From the NCBI RefSeq assembly GCF_025144465.1, contig NZ_CP083553.1, forward strand, positions 2,416,001 to 2,480,000: a stretch of 64,000 nucleotides of DNA, in the 5' to 3' direction. Position 1 is the stretch's first letter, and each line of letters begins with the position of its first letter. This DNA is from Leisingera sp. S132 (GTDB lineage: Bacteria > Pseudomonadota > Alphaproteobacteria > Rhodobacterales > Rhodobacteraceae). Below are positions 45,285-53,646 of this stretch, in pieces. The position numbers were made by a program, and so were the translations under genes. The notes under the pieces are model-generated. The model saw nothing but the letters and a program-made list of their open reading frames with translations, was not told the DNA's origin and searched no databases.

Positions 45285-45944
45285 ATGCTTGAGTTTGAGA
45301 ACGTCAGCAAGTCCTTTTGGACAGGAACCCAGCGCAAGGTGATCCTTGACCGCGTGTCGTTCCGCATTGAGCCCGGCAAATCGCTGGGCGTGCTGGCCCC
45401 GAACGGCACCGGCAAGACCACCCTGATCAACATGATGGCGGGCCTCGAAAAACCCGATGAGGGCGAGATCCGCCGCAACTGCAAGGTGTCCTTTCCGCTC
45501 GGGTTCATGGGCGGCGTCATCAGCCGCCTGTCAGCCATGGAAAACTGCCGCTACATCGCCAAGCTTTACGGGCTGGACCCGGATTACGTAGAGGCCTACT
45601 GCCGCTGGCTCTGCGGGCTCAAGGAGTATTTCGACCAGCCGGTGGGCACCTATTCCTCAGGCATGCGGGCGCGGTTCAGCTTCTCGCTGATGCTGGCGCT
45701 GGATTTCGACATCTACCTGATCGACGAAGGCATGCCCTCCACCACCGATGTGGAGTTCAACCGCAAGGCCGGCGAGATCCTGCAGGAACGGCTGCAGACC
45801 ACCACCATCATCATCGTCTCCCACCAGGCCCAGACGCTGGAAAAATTTGCCCGTTCAGCTGCCGTGCTTTTGCAGGGGCAGCTGCACATGTTTGACACTT
45901 TGGAAGAAGCGAAACAGCTCTATGACTACGAAACCGAGAGCTAA
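45285..45944 (+). CDS. kpsT: Capsule export ABC ATPase, KpsT-like
   Basis: A 219-residue ABC ATPase of the polysaccharide exporter type. Walker A is APNGTGKTT (residues 38-46), the signature is YSSGMRAR, and the Walker B region is DIYLIDEGMPS. Length, lack of extra domains and the SSGM signature match KpsT/CtrD, which power export of group 2 capsules. It is first in an operon with the KpsE-like gene (overlap 23 nt), kdsA and a phosphomannomutase gene. No KpsM permease is present in the window. Confidence 0.9.
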   Translation: MLEFENVSKSFWTGTQRKVILDRVSFRIEPGKSLGVLAPNGTGKTTLINMMAGLEKPDEGEIRRNCKVSFPLGFMGGVISRLSAMENCRYIAKLYGLDPDYVEAYCRWLCGLKEYFDQPVGTYSSGMRARFSFSLMLALDFDIYLIDEGMPSTTDVEFNRKAGEILQERLQTTTIIIVSHQAQTLEKFARSAAVLLQGQLHMFDTLEEAKQLYDYETES

Positions 45945-47598
45945 GAAGTTCCGCATCCGCCGCAGCGCCCCTGCGGACGGCAGCGAGGCCAGGCCGCAGG
46001 GGCCGGGGCAGACTGCCGCTGCAGCCGCAAGGCCTGCGGCGGACACTGCCGCGCCCGCAGCCGCGGCCCCCGCATCTGCCCCCGTATCTGCCGGTGCCGG
46101 CAGGTCCGCAGCACCGGTCTCGGGCATGGTCAGCTCAGCCCGCGAAACCAGGATGGAATCCGATCTCGACGCGATCCGCCAGGAAGGGCTGACCGGCCGC
46201 CAGCTGCGCCTGGCTCGGCGGATGGCGCAAAAGCACAACCTGCCCGCAACCTCCGACTTTGAGGCGGTGCGGATGCTGCGCGAGCGCGGCATCGACCCGT
46301 TCAAACGCGCCAACATGCTGGAACTGGTGGTGCCCCAGAACAAGGCGCAGCCCGCGGGCAGCCCGCCTGCCCCCGGCTCCATCCAGCTGCCGCAGACGGT
46401 TCCGGCCGGCCGCAGCAACCTGCCGGCGGCAGAGCTGAGCCCGGCAGAGCGGCGCGCCCGCGAAATCCAGGACATCCAGCGCGACATTGCGCGCCGCCGC
46501 CGCCGCAAGCTGTCGCTGCTCGCGGCGCGTCTGGCATTCTTCGTGATGCTGCCGACGCTGGCCGCAGGCTATTACTTCTATTCGGTGGCCACGCCGATGT
46601 ACTCCTCCAAATCCGCCTTCCTGGTGCTGCAGGCCGATGGCGGCGCGGGCGGCGGCGTTGGCGGGCTGCTCAGCGGCACCCAATTTGCCACCAGCCAGGA
46701 TTCGATCGCGGTGCAGGACTACCTGCAATCCAAGGAGGCGATGCTGCGGCTGGATGCGGAATCCGGCTTCCGGACGCATTTCACCCAGGACTGGCTGGAC
46801 CCGATCCAGCGGCTGGAAGCGGACCCCACCAACGAGCAGGCCTTTGCAACCTACAAGCGCAACGTGAAGATCGGCTACGACCCCACCGAAGGCGTGGTCC
46901 GGATGGAGGTCTCTGCCGCCGACCCCGAAGTGGCGGCGGAGTTTTCCCGCAGGCTGATCTCCTATGCGCAGGAAAAGGTGAACAACCTCTCGCAGCAGAA
47001 ACGGGCCGACCAGATGGCCGAATCCGAGGCCGCGCTGGCCGCTGCCGAGGAAAAACGCCGGGCCGCGCAGCGCAGCCTTGTGGTGCTGCAGCAGCAGGGC
47101 GCGGTTCTGGACCCCGAGGGCGTGGTTGCCGCGCTGCGGTCGCAGATCAGCACCTTTGAGATCCAGCTGGAGGAAAAACGGCTGGAGCTGGCCGCGCTGC
47201 AGGACAATACACGCCCCAACCGCGCCAAGGTGTCCGGCGCCGAAGCCGACATCAAACGGCTGGAGACGGTGATTGCCAGCCTCAACAACCGGATGGTCGA
47301 CGCCTCCGCCGGCGAAAATTCGCTGGCCAGCCTGCGCATCCAGATCCAGATGGCCCAGGCTGATCTGGCAACCCGCGACCTGATGCTGCAATCGGCCTTG
47401 CAGCAAATGGAAACCACCCGGATGGAGGCCAACCGCCAGGTGCGCTACCTGACCACCGCGGTGGAGCCGGTTGCCAGCCAGGAACCCTCCTATCCGCGCA
47501 AATTCGAGAATACCGTTTTGGCATTCCTGATCTTTTCCGGTATCTACCTGATGTGTTCGCTCACCGCGTCCATCCTGCGGGAGCAGGTGTCATCGTAA
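45922..47598 (+). CDS. kpsE: Capsule export inner-membrane protein, KpsE-like, with N-terminal extension
   Basis: A 558-residue member of the polysaccharide co-polymerase/KpsE family. A helix at about residues 196-217 (LSLLAARLAFFVMLPTLAAG) is followed by a periplasmic domain with long coiled coils (about 330-480, MAESEAALAAAEEKRRAAQ) and a second helix near 531-552 (NTVLAFLIFSGIYLMCSL). KpsE couples the ABC exporter to the outer-membrane channel. The first ~190 residues, Ala/Pro-rich then ARETRMESDLDAIRQEGLTG, are an extra cytoplasmic region absent from E. coli KpsE. The ATG at 45922 lies inside kpsT; no clear ribosome site. Confidence 0.88.
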   Translation: MTTKPRAKKFRIRRSAPADGSEARPQGPGQTAAAAARPAADTAAPAAAAPASAPVSAGAGRSAAPVSGMVSSARETRMESDLDAIRQEGLTGRQLRLARRMAQKHNLPATSDFEAVRMLRERGIDPFKRANMLELVVPQNKAQPAGSPPAPGSIQLPQTVPAGRSNLPAAELSPAERRAREIQDIQRDIARRRRRKLSLLAARLAFFVMLPTLAAGYYFYSVATPMYSSKSAFLVLQADGGAGGGVGGLLSGTQFATSQDSIAVQDYLQSKEAMLRLDAESGFRTHFTQDWLDPIQRLEADPTNEQAFATYKRNVKIGYDPTEGVVRMEVSAADPEVAAEFSRRLISYAQEKVNNLSQQKRADQMAESEAALAAAEEKRRAAQRSLVVLQQQGAVLDPEGVVAALRSQISTFEIQLEEKRLELAALQDNTRPNRAKVSGAEADIKRLETVIASLNNRMVDASAGENSLASLRIQIQMAQADLATRDLMLQSALQQMETTRMEANRQVRYLTTAVEPVASQEPSYPRKFENTVLAFLIFSGIYLMCSLTASILREQVSS

Positions 47599-47613
47599 AG
47601 CCATCGGGTACCC

Positions 47614-48447
47614 ATGAAAAACATCGATATCGCCGGTCTCACCGTCGGCAATGATCGTCCGCTGACCATCATTGCCGGCCCCTGCCAGCTGGAAACCGCA
47701 GACCACGCCCGGATGATTGCCGGGCAGCTCAAGGAAGCCTGCGACAAATCAGGCGCGCAGTTCGTGTTCAAGGCCTCTTACGACAAGGCCAACCGCACCT
47801 CGCTGTCAGGCAAGCGCGGGCTGGGCATCGACGAGGGGCTGAGGGTGCTGGACACCATCCGCCGCGAATTCGGCGTGCCGGTGCTGACCGATGTCCACAC
47901 TGAGGCGCAATGCGCCGTGGCGGCTGAGGCCGTCGATATCCTGCAGATCCCGGCCTTCCTGTGCCGCCAGACCGACATGCTGCTGGCCGCAGGCAACACC
48001 GGCAAGGCGGTGAACATCAAGAAGGGCCAGTTCCTGGCGCCCTGGGACATGGCCAATGTGGTTGCCAAGGTGGAAAGCACCGGCAACCAGAACATCCTGC
48101 TGACCGAGCGCGGCACCTCCTTTGGCTACAACACCCTGGTGGCCGACATGCGGTCGCTGCCGCAGATGGCGCAGGGCGGCTACCCGGTGGTGATGGACGC
48201 CACCCATTCGGTGCAGCAGCCCGGCGGCAAGGGCGGCTCCACCGGCGGCCAGCGCGAGTTTGCGCCGCTGATGGCGCGCGCAGCCGTTTCGCTGGGCATC
48301 GCCTCCGTCTTCATCGAGACCCATCAGGATCCGGACAATGCCCCCTCCGACGGGCCGAACATGATCTACCTCGACCAGATGCCGCAGCTGATCGGCAGCC
48401 TGATGCGCTTTGATGCGCTGGCCAAGGCCGACCCCATCCGTATTTGA
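47614..48447 (+). CDS. kdsA: 3-deoxy-8-phosphooctulonate synthase
   Basis: KdsA condenses arabinose 5-phosphate and phosphoenolpyruvate to Kdo-8-phosphate. The 277-residue TIM-barrel enzyme shows AGPCQLE, FKASYDKANRTS, the DVHTEAQ loop and the KGQFLAPWDM segment. It is in the capsule-like operon 15 nt downstream of the kpsE-like gene. Kdo is required for LPS and, in group 2 capsules, for the poly-Kdo linker. A metal ligand Cys is in AGPCQ. Confidence 0.96.
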   Translation: MKNIDIAGLTVGNDRPLTIIAGPCQLETADHARMIAGQLKEACDKSGAQFVFKASYDKANRTSLSGKRGLGIDEGLRVLDTIRREFGVPVLTDVHTEAQCAVAAEAVDILQIPAFLCRQTDMLLAAGNTGKAVNIKKGQFLAPWDMANVVAKVESTGNQNILLTERGTSFGYNTLVADMRSLPQMAQGGYPVVMDATHSVQQPGGKGGSTGGQREFAPLMARAAVSLGIASVFIETHQDPDNAPSDGPNMIYLDQMPQLIGSLMRFDALAKADPIRI

Positions 48448-48468
48448 TCCAGTAAAGAGATTTCAGAC

Positions 48469-49965
48469 ATGACCAAACCGCTGTCCGAGGTGACCCCGAA
48501 CACCTGGAGCTTCCTGCGCGATGCGATGATCAAGCCGACCGGCTTCCGCGAATATGACGCGCGCTGGAAATACCCGGAGGAGATCAACCTCCCCGGCATG
48601 ACCGCCCTGGGCCTGGGCCTCGGCACCCAGATGCGCAAACGCGGCATCGACCCGGTGATCGCGGTCGGCAACGACTACCGCGACTATTCGCTGGCCATCA
48701 AGAACGCCCTGATCCTGGGCCTGATGCAGGCCGGTATTCAGGTCAAAGACATCGGCCCGGCGCTGTCGCCGATGGCCTATTTCGCCCAGTTCCACCTGGA
48801 TGTGCCTGCGGTCGCCATGGTCACCGCCTCGCACAACCCCAACGGCTGGACCGGCGTCAAGATGGGCTTTGACCGCCCGCTGACCCATGGCCCGGACGAA
48901 ATGGGTGAGCTGCGCGACATCGTGCTGAACGGCCAAGGCCAGCCCGCCCCCGGCGGCTCCTATGAGTTCGTGGAGGGCGTCAAGGAAGCTTACCTCGACG
49001 ACCTGGCCGGCGGTTTCAAAATGTCCCGCCCGCTGAAAGTGGTCTGCGCCACCGGCAACGGCACGGCGTCTGCCTTTGCGCCGGAGCTGTTCAAGCGCAT
49101 CGGCGTCGAAGTGGTCGAGAGCCACAACGAGCTGGATTACACCTTCCCGCATTACAACCCCAACCCCGAAGCCATGGAGATGCTGCACGACATGTCGGCA
49201 TCGGTGAAGGCCTCCGGCGCCGATCTGGCGCTTGGGTTTGACGGCGACGGCGACCGCTGCGGCGTGGTCGACGACGAGGGCGAGGAGATCTTTGCCGACA
49301 AGGTGGGCGTGATCATGGCCCGCGATCTGTCGAAGCTCTACCCGAACGCCACCTTTGTCGCCGACGTGAAATCCACCGGCCTGTTCGCCTCCGACCCCGA
49401 GCTGCAGAAGAACGGTGTGACAGCGGATTACTGGAAGACCGGCCACAGCCACATGAAGCGGCGGGTCAAGGAAATCGGCGCCCTGGCGGGGTTTGAGAAG
49501 TCCGGCCACTACTTTCTGGCCGAACCGGTCGGCCGCGGCTACGACTGCGGCATGCGGGTCGCGGTTGAGGTCTGCAAGATGCTGGACCGCAATCCGAATA
49601 TGTCGATGTCGGACCTGCGCAAGGCGCTGCCCAAGACCTGGTCCACCCCGACCATGTCGCCCTATTGCGCCGACACCGAGAAATACGCCGTGCTGGAGCG
49701 TCTGGTGCAGAAGCTGGTTGCCAAACATGAGGCGGGCGACAGCTTCGCAGGCCGGGCAATCAAGGAAGTGGTGACCGTGAACGGCGCCCGGGTGATCCTC
49801 GATAATGGCTCCTGGGGCCTGGTGCGGGCGTCGTCCAACACGCCGAACCTGGTGGTGGTCTGCGAAAGCTCCGACAGCGAAGACGAGATGCGGGCTATTT
49901 TTGCCGATATCGACGCGGTGATCCGCACCGAGCCGCTGGTGGGCGATTACGACCAGACCATCTGA
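48469..49965 (+). CDS. Phosphomannomutase/phosphoglucomutase
   Basis: A 498-residue alpha-D-phosphohexomutase. The catalytic phosphoserine is in TASHNP (Ser121), the metal loop is DGDGDR (258-263), and the sugar-specificity and phosphate loops are present in later domains. It interconverts hexose 6- and 1-phosphates, feeding GDP-mannose or UDP-glucose synthesis. It lies 21 nt downstream of kdsA in the same operon. The family includes AlgC and ManB; specificity cannot be told from sequence alone. A terminator follows. Confidence 0.92.
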   Translation: MTKPLSEVTPNTWSFLRDAMIKPTGFREYDARWKYPEEINLPGMTALGLGLGTQMRKRGIDPVIAVGNDYRDYSLAIKNALILGLMQAGIQVKDIGPALSPMAYFAQFHLDVPAVAMVTASHNPNGWTGVKMGFDRPLTHGPDEMGELRDIVLNGQGQPAPGGSYEFVEGVKEAYLDDLAGGFKMSRPLKVVCATGNGTASAFAPELFKRIGVEVVESHNELDYTFPHYNPNPEAMEMLHDMSASVKASGADLALGFDGDGDRCGVVDDEGEEIFADKVGVIMARDLSKLYPNATFVADVKSTGLFASDPELQKNGVTADYWKTGHSHMKRRVKEIGALAGFEKSGHYFLAEPVGRGYDCGMRVAVEVCKMLDRNPNMSMSDLRKALPKTWSTPTMSPYCADTEKYAVLERLVQKLVAKHEAGDSFAGRAIKEVVTVNGARVILDNGSWGLVRASSNTPNLVVVCESSDSEDEMRAIFADIDAVIRTEPLVGDYDQTI

Positions 49966-50009
49966 TCCCGGCTCACATGAGGGATTTCGCCTGCTGACGC
50001 AGGCGATCC

Positions 50010-50038
50010 GCGCCCGCCTCCGGCGGGCGCTTTTTCTT
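50010..50038 (+). terminator. Rho-independent terminator of the capsule-like operon
   Basis: GCGCCCGCC (50010-50018) pairs with GGCGGGCGC (50022-50030), then TTTTTCTTTG. It lies 44 nt after the stop of the mutase gene. Confidence 0.88.
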
Positions 50039-50060
50039 TGGCTGAGAAGCGATCCAAGGA

Positions 50061-50160
50061 CAGGCCTGCCCTTAGATGCGCCATTTCCAGTGTAAGACGC
50101 CTGCAGCCGCGTCAAGGACTGGCCGGGCTATGCCCGGAGGCCTCCCGGCCTTCCTTGACC
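50061..50160 (+). repeat. structured intergenic repeat, copy 1
   Basis: The conserved core (50061-50118) begins CAGGCCTGCCCTTAGATGCG and passes through CAGTGTAAGACG to CCGCGTCAAGGACTGG. The same series, inverted and diverged, occurs at 60365-60420. Downstream, GTCAAGGA (50111) pairs with TCCTTGAC (50152-50159), with GGCCGGG inside pairing CCCGGCC. It lies between the capsule-like operon and the convergent AsmA gene. Confidence 0.7.
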
Positions 50161-50179
50161 CGGCTTTCGGCTGATCGGC

Positions 50180-52135
50180 TCAGTCGCCGCCCAGCAGTTT
50201 CAGCAGCTGGTCGCGGGCTTCCTGTTCGATGCGCTGTTTCAGCAGGTCGTTGATATCCTGCTCCGGCGCGATTTCGGTTTCCAGGTCCAGTTCCTCGGCC
50301 AGTTTCTGGCGCACCCGGTCCTTGGCCTCCTGCTCGATCTCGTCGATCTTCGGTTGCAGCGCCTGGCTGAAATCCGGGCGAATGTCCGGATTGTCCCAGC
50401 TGCCGCGGATGCGTACCGGGATGGTCAGCACCTGATCGCTGCCCGCCCGGACCAGCTGCGGCGAGAACAGATAATCGATGTCGCGCGCGCCCAGGCCGAT
50501 CCGGCCCTTGCCTTCGGCGCGGAACCCCTTGAGCAATACCAGCAGGTCCTGATTACTGAGGTTGCCGCCCTCGATCGTGTAGCTGGCGGTCAGCTGGTCA
50601 AACACGGTGCTTCCGCCATTTCCGCCTGAGCGCATCAGCTGCTCCAGGTCGAAGCCGGTGAAGAACCCCTTGCCCGCCTCCAGCCAGCCCTTGCCGCTGA
50701 GGGAGCGCATGATGGCAGCCACCGAATTGCCGGAGCCAAGGAACTCCAGCGCGCCCAGCGCCTCGCCGTTCAGCCGGCCATAACCCGCGGTCTCCCCCAA
50801 AGCGCGCTCCAGCCGGATGCCGTTGAAGGTCAGATTGCCGCCCACCGACAGCCCGCTGCGGTTGTTGGCCACCACCTGCCCCTGCACCTGGCCGCCGAAC
50901 ATCGCCGCGGGCAGGAATTTCAGCACCGCGCGGCTGCTCTCAACCGTCAGGTTCAGCTTGCTGGCGCCAAGCGTCACGCCGCCGGTGCGCAGGCTGTCGA
51001 AACTCAGATCCACCACTGCATCCGCCAGCCCCAGCGCCGAGGCGTCAATGGGATCCTGCGGCCAGCTGCTGGCAGCAGATGCACCGCCTGCAGTCCCGGA
51101 CCCGCCGCCGGAGCTGCCCTGTGTGCCGCCAAGGCTGCTGAAATCCAGCGCCCCGCCCTGCAGCTGGGCAGTGATATCGGGGCGGTCTTTGAACGCCACA
51201 TCCGCCGCGCCGGTCAGCCGGTTGGCGCCCAGCTCCACCGCCAGGTCGCGCATCGACAGCCGCCCGTCGGCGGTATAGGTCACATCCGCCGCAAACACCC
51301 CCTTCTGCGCCAGCGCATCGGGCAGGAACACCCCCAGCGCCACGCCTGTTTTCAGGGCATCCTCTGCCCCGAAGGTCAGCCGCCCGCTGGCCTCGCCATT
51401 GATACCGGCATGGCCGTCAAACCGCCCCTTGCCGCCCGGTACCGACACCGTTGCCCCGATCGAGGACACCTCACCAGCCAGGAAGGCGGCAAAGGTGCCG
51501 ATCTCGGCGTCGACCTCCACCGGTTCCCCCGCCGGGCGCAGCGTGGCCTTTGCACTGGCGGTGCCCGCCGGATCCGGCCACAAGAGGCTGAGGTCGATGT
51601 TCTTCATCTCCACCGGCGCCTCGCCGTGGGCTGCATAGCGCAGCGAGGCCCCGGTCAGCTCCACCGCCTCGATCCGGAGCGGCAGCGCGCCGCCGGCTGA
51701 GCCTGCGCCGCCGTCAGTGGCTGCGCTGCCGCCCTGAGCCCCGCCGGTGCCGCCCATCACCCAGTTGCCAACACCCTCGGCGTTGGTGGCCAGGTTCAGG
51801 TGCGGCAGGATGGCAGAAACTTCAGTGACCCGCACATCACCCTGCATCAGGTCGGCGGCAGAGACCCCGATGGTCAGCCGTTCGGCCTGCAGCATCGGCT
51901 CCGGCCCGGCCCAGTCCGCATTGGAGAGCGTCACCGCATCCGCCTTGACGCCCAGCGTGGGCCAGAAGGTAAAGCGCACCTTGCCGCCGAACGCCAGCTT
52001 GCGCCCGGTCTGCGTCTCCAGCTGATCCGCCGCCAGCCGCGCGATTTTCTCGCCCGGCAGCAGCAGCACCAGCCCGGCCAGCAGCACAACCGTCAGCACC
52101 AGCGCCGTCACAACCCGGAAAATCAGCTTCATCAT
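50180..52135 (-). CDS. AsmA-family protein
   Basis: A 651-residue protein with an N-terminal signal anchor (MMKLIFRVVTALVLTVVLLAGLVLLLPGEK). The N-terminal AsmA domain includes GRKLAFGGKVRFTFWPTLGVKADAVTLSNADW, a typical motif. The large middle is low-complexity Gly/Ser (GSSGGGSGTAGGAS) and the C-terminal AsmA_2 domain ends IRPDFSQALQPKI and a charged coiled helix. AsmA-like proteins are thought to move phospholipids to the outer membrane. It stands alone; AGGAGCGGG precedes the ATG at 52135. Confidence 0.9.
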   Translation of the reverse strand: MMKLIFRVVTALVLTVVLLAGLVLLLPGEKIARLAADQLETQTGRKLAFGGKVRFTFWPTLGVKADAVTLSNADWAGPEPMLQAERLTIGVSAADLMQGDVRVTEVSAILPHLNLATNAEGVGNWVMGGTGGAQGGSAATDGGAGSAGGALPLRIEAVELTGASLRYAAHGEAPVEMKNIDLSLLWPDPAGTASAKATLRPAGEPVEVDAEIGTFAAFLAGEVSSIGATVSVPGGKGRFDGHAGINGEASGRLTFGAEDALKTGVALGVFLPDALAQKGVFAADVTYTADGRLSMRDLAVELGANRLTGAADVAFKDRPDITAQLQGGALDFSSLGGTQGSSGGGSGTAGGASAASSWPQDPIDASALGLADAVVDLSFDSLRTGGVTLGASKLNLTVESSRAVLKFLPAAMFGGQVQGQVVANNRSGLSVGGNLTFNGIRLERALGETAGYGRLNGEALGALEFLGSGNSVAAIMRSLSGKGWLEAGKGFFTGFDLEQLMRSGGNGGSTVFDQLTASYTIEGGNLSNQDLLVLLKGFRAEGKGRIGLGARDIDYLFSPQLVRAGSDQVLTIPVRIRGSWDNPDIRPDFSQALQPKIDEIEQEAKDRVRQKLAEELDLETEIAPEQDINDLLKQRIEQEARDQLLKLLGGD

Positions 52136-52765
52136 CCCGCTCCTCTATGCCTTGCCCCATGTTCCCCAACGGGTTTTGCGCAGCTTACCGCGTGGGCGGG
52201 CGGGTGCAATGAAGTAAGTAATGGACCTGCTAAGGCGTCACTTACCGGTAGGTTCGCGCCTGACCCCGAGGGTGGGCGTTTCACGCCCGCCGCCGTGCTG
52301 CAAGCATTCCTCCGGCATGACGGGGCGGGGACGGGCGTGAAACGGATCGCAAGCGAGCCGGGAAATGAGTCGTCTCACCGCAGCCGGAACCGCTGCCGCA
52401 GGCCAAAGAAGAACGCATGTCCTCTGGCAGCTGCGCTTGGAAAGGATATGGCCGATGGCGGCCCAGGAGTCTCAGGCAACCGTATCGGCTTATGAATCTT
52501 TTCAAGACCGCAATCCGGCACTTTCGCCTCCCAGCACAGTATTTTCCACAGAAAAATCGGCACCGGCACCAAACTTTTGCCGCCATCAGCCAATAACCGC
52601 CCATTCAGCCCGCGCCCGGCAGCCAAACAAAACACATCCCTGGAAAATTAAAGCAATTTAAGCTTGCAAACCGCAACCCATGGTGCTTTTTCTATGATCG
52701 CCATCAAGTGAGTCAAATTTCCGCTTAAATTGCATGGCACGTCAAAACCAGAAAGGATTTCTATT
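52136..52765. other. 630-nt intergenic region, base composition shift
   Basis: No convincing gene. The first half is GC-rich and holds a 13-bp perfect inverted repeat, CGTTTCACGCCCG (52277-52289) with CGGGCGTGAAACG (52332-52344). From about 52500 onward it becomes AT-rich (runs such as AAATTAAAGCAATTTAAGC), which continues through the following two genes. It must hold the promoter of the pair at 52766 and perhaps AsmA regulation. Confidence 0.5.
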
Positions 52766-52945
52766 ATGTGTTGGTCTGGACCGGGGCCTGAATGCGCCTA
52801 CATAACCTCCAAAAATTGCGGCACCGCTGAAGTAATTTTCGAAAAAAGCGATAAACTTTACATCGAGTTGGCCCAGATGATCACTGAAAATGTTGACCCT
52901 GCGCTGATCGAAACCGCCGCGCTTATTGCGGAAAAAGTTTCCTGA
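52766..52945 (+). CDS. Small unrecognised protein, AT-rich
   Basis: A 59-residue protein beginning MCWSGPGPECAYITSKNCG. It has three cysteines near the N-terminus and a helical, acidic C-terminus. AAAGGA lies about 8 nt before the ATG at 52766, better than that of the upstream in-frame ATG. The next gene starts 2 nt after its stop, so the two form a unit. I do not recognise the family. Low GC compared with the flanks suggests foreign origin. Confidence 0.55.
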   Translation: MCWSGPGPECAYITSKNCGTAEVIFEKSDKLYIELAQMITENVDPALIETAALIAEKVS

Positions 52946-52947
52946 GC

Positions 52948-53469
52948 ATGTGTCTCACTGCAACAAAAACGCAGGCTGCTGATACATCAAGTGGCCTGCG
53001 TGGCGTAACCGCCGCTGATGTCGATTTTGTTCTGCAACACGTGAGAAGTGCAGATTTCGTTGAATGGCAGCTAATGTGTCCGGCACCTACTTTTGATTTG
53101 CGATCAATGATTATTGAGTCCGTCAATGGAAGCGCCTTTTCAGCAAGCGCATATTACGGAGACCAAATTGTGGTGATACTTGGCATCACCCAGCCCCAAC
53201 CGGAAAGCAATACTGCTAAAATCTGGGCCATCGGCACGACCGCCCTGGAAAGGCCGGAAGTTTATATGCGCTGGGTCAAAGCATCCATTCAAATAATAGA
53301 GACCTTCGGAAAACAATTTGAACGGCTTGAAAACGTCGTTCACGAAAAGAACAAAAAAGCGATCAGATATCTGCGGCACTTGGATTTTGAATTCACAGAA
53401 CCCGCTGTAACCATAAAAAATGAAGTCTTTTTGCCGTTCCACAAGACTGCCGTAAAGGTCCAGGCCTGA
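52948..53469 (+). CDS. Phage gp13/DUF2833-like GNAT-fold protein
   Basis: A 173-residue protein. Its layout resembles small GNAT-like phage proteins (DUF2833, T7 gp13 type): VTAADVDFVLQHVRSADFVEWQ at the start, GDQIVVILGITQ as a central strand, an AKIWAIGT segment, a long helix, then LENVVHEKNKKAIRYLRHLDFEF, matching the N-x-x-A/S-I-R-x-L-x-x-x-G/D-F end typical of GNAT motif B. In T7 the protein is a virion component; here its role is unknown. The ATG at 52948 is 2 nt after the small gene. AT-rich codon use marks it as acquired, perhaps a prophage remnant. Assignment is by pattern. Confidence 0.65.
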   Translation: MCLTATKTQAADTSSGLRGVTAADVDFVLQHVRSADFVEWQLMCPAPTFDLRSMIIESVNGSAFSASAYYGDQIVVILGITQPQPESNTAKIWAIGTTALERPEVYMRWVKASIQIIETFGKQFERLENVVHEKNKKAIRYLRHLDFEFTEPAVTIKNEVFLPFHKTAVKVQA

Positions 53470-53646
53470 ACTGCGTCTTCATTGGCATCAATTGACCCCC
53501 AAAACTCTTTCCAGTGGGGGGCAATCGAAAGCGTCAGCAAGGAACGCAGCGCAGAGGCGAAAATGCGGGCACGGTGCACAGGGGGTGCACGCCCGGCACC
53601 CCCTGTTTTCCTTGCCTCCTGCCGCATTCCTGATATATGCGCGCGC

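Noticed and set aside
48463-50115. 550-residue minus-strand frame opposite the phosphomannomutase gene
   Set aside because: His/Gly/Val-rich antisense of a confident gene; no start or ribosome site.
52136-52495. Coding frame in the asmA upstream spacer
   Set aside because: The frame continues from antisense of asmA and lacks a start site or conserved content.
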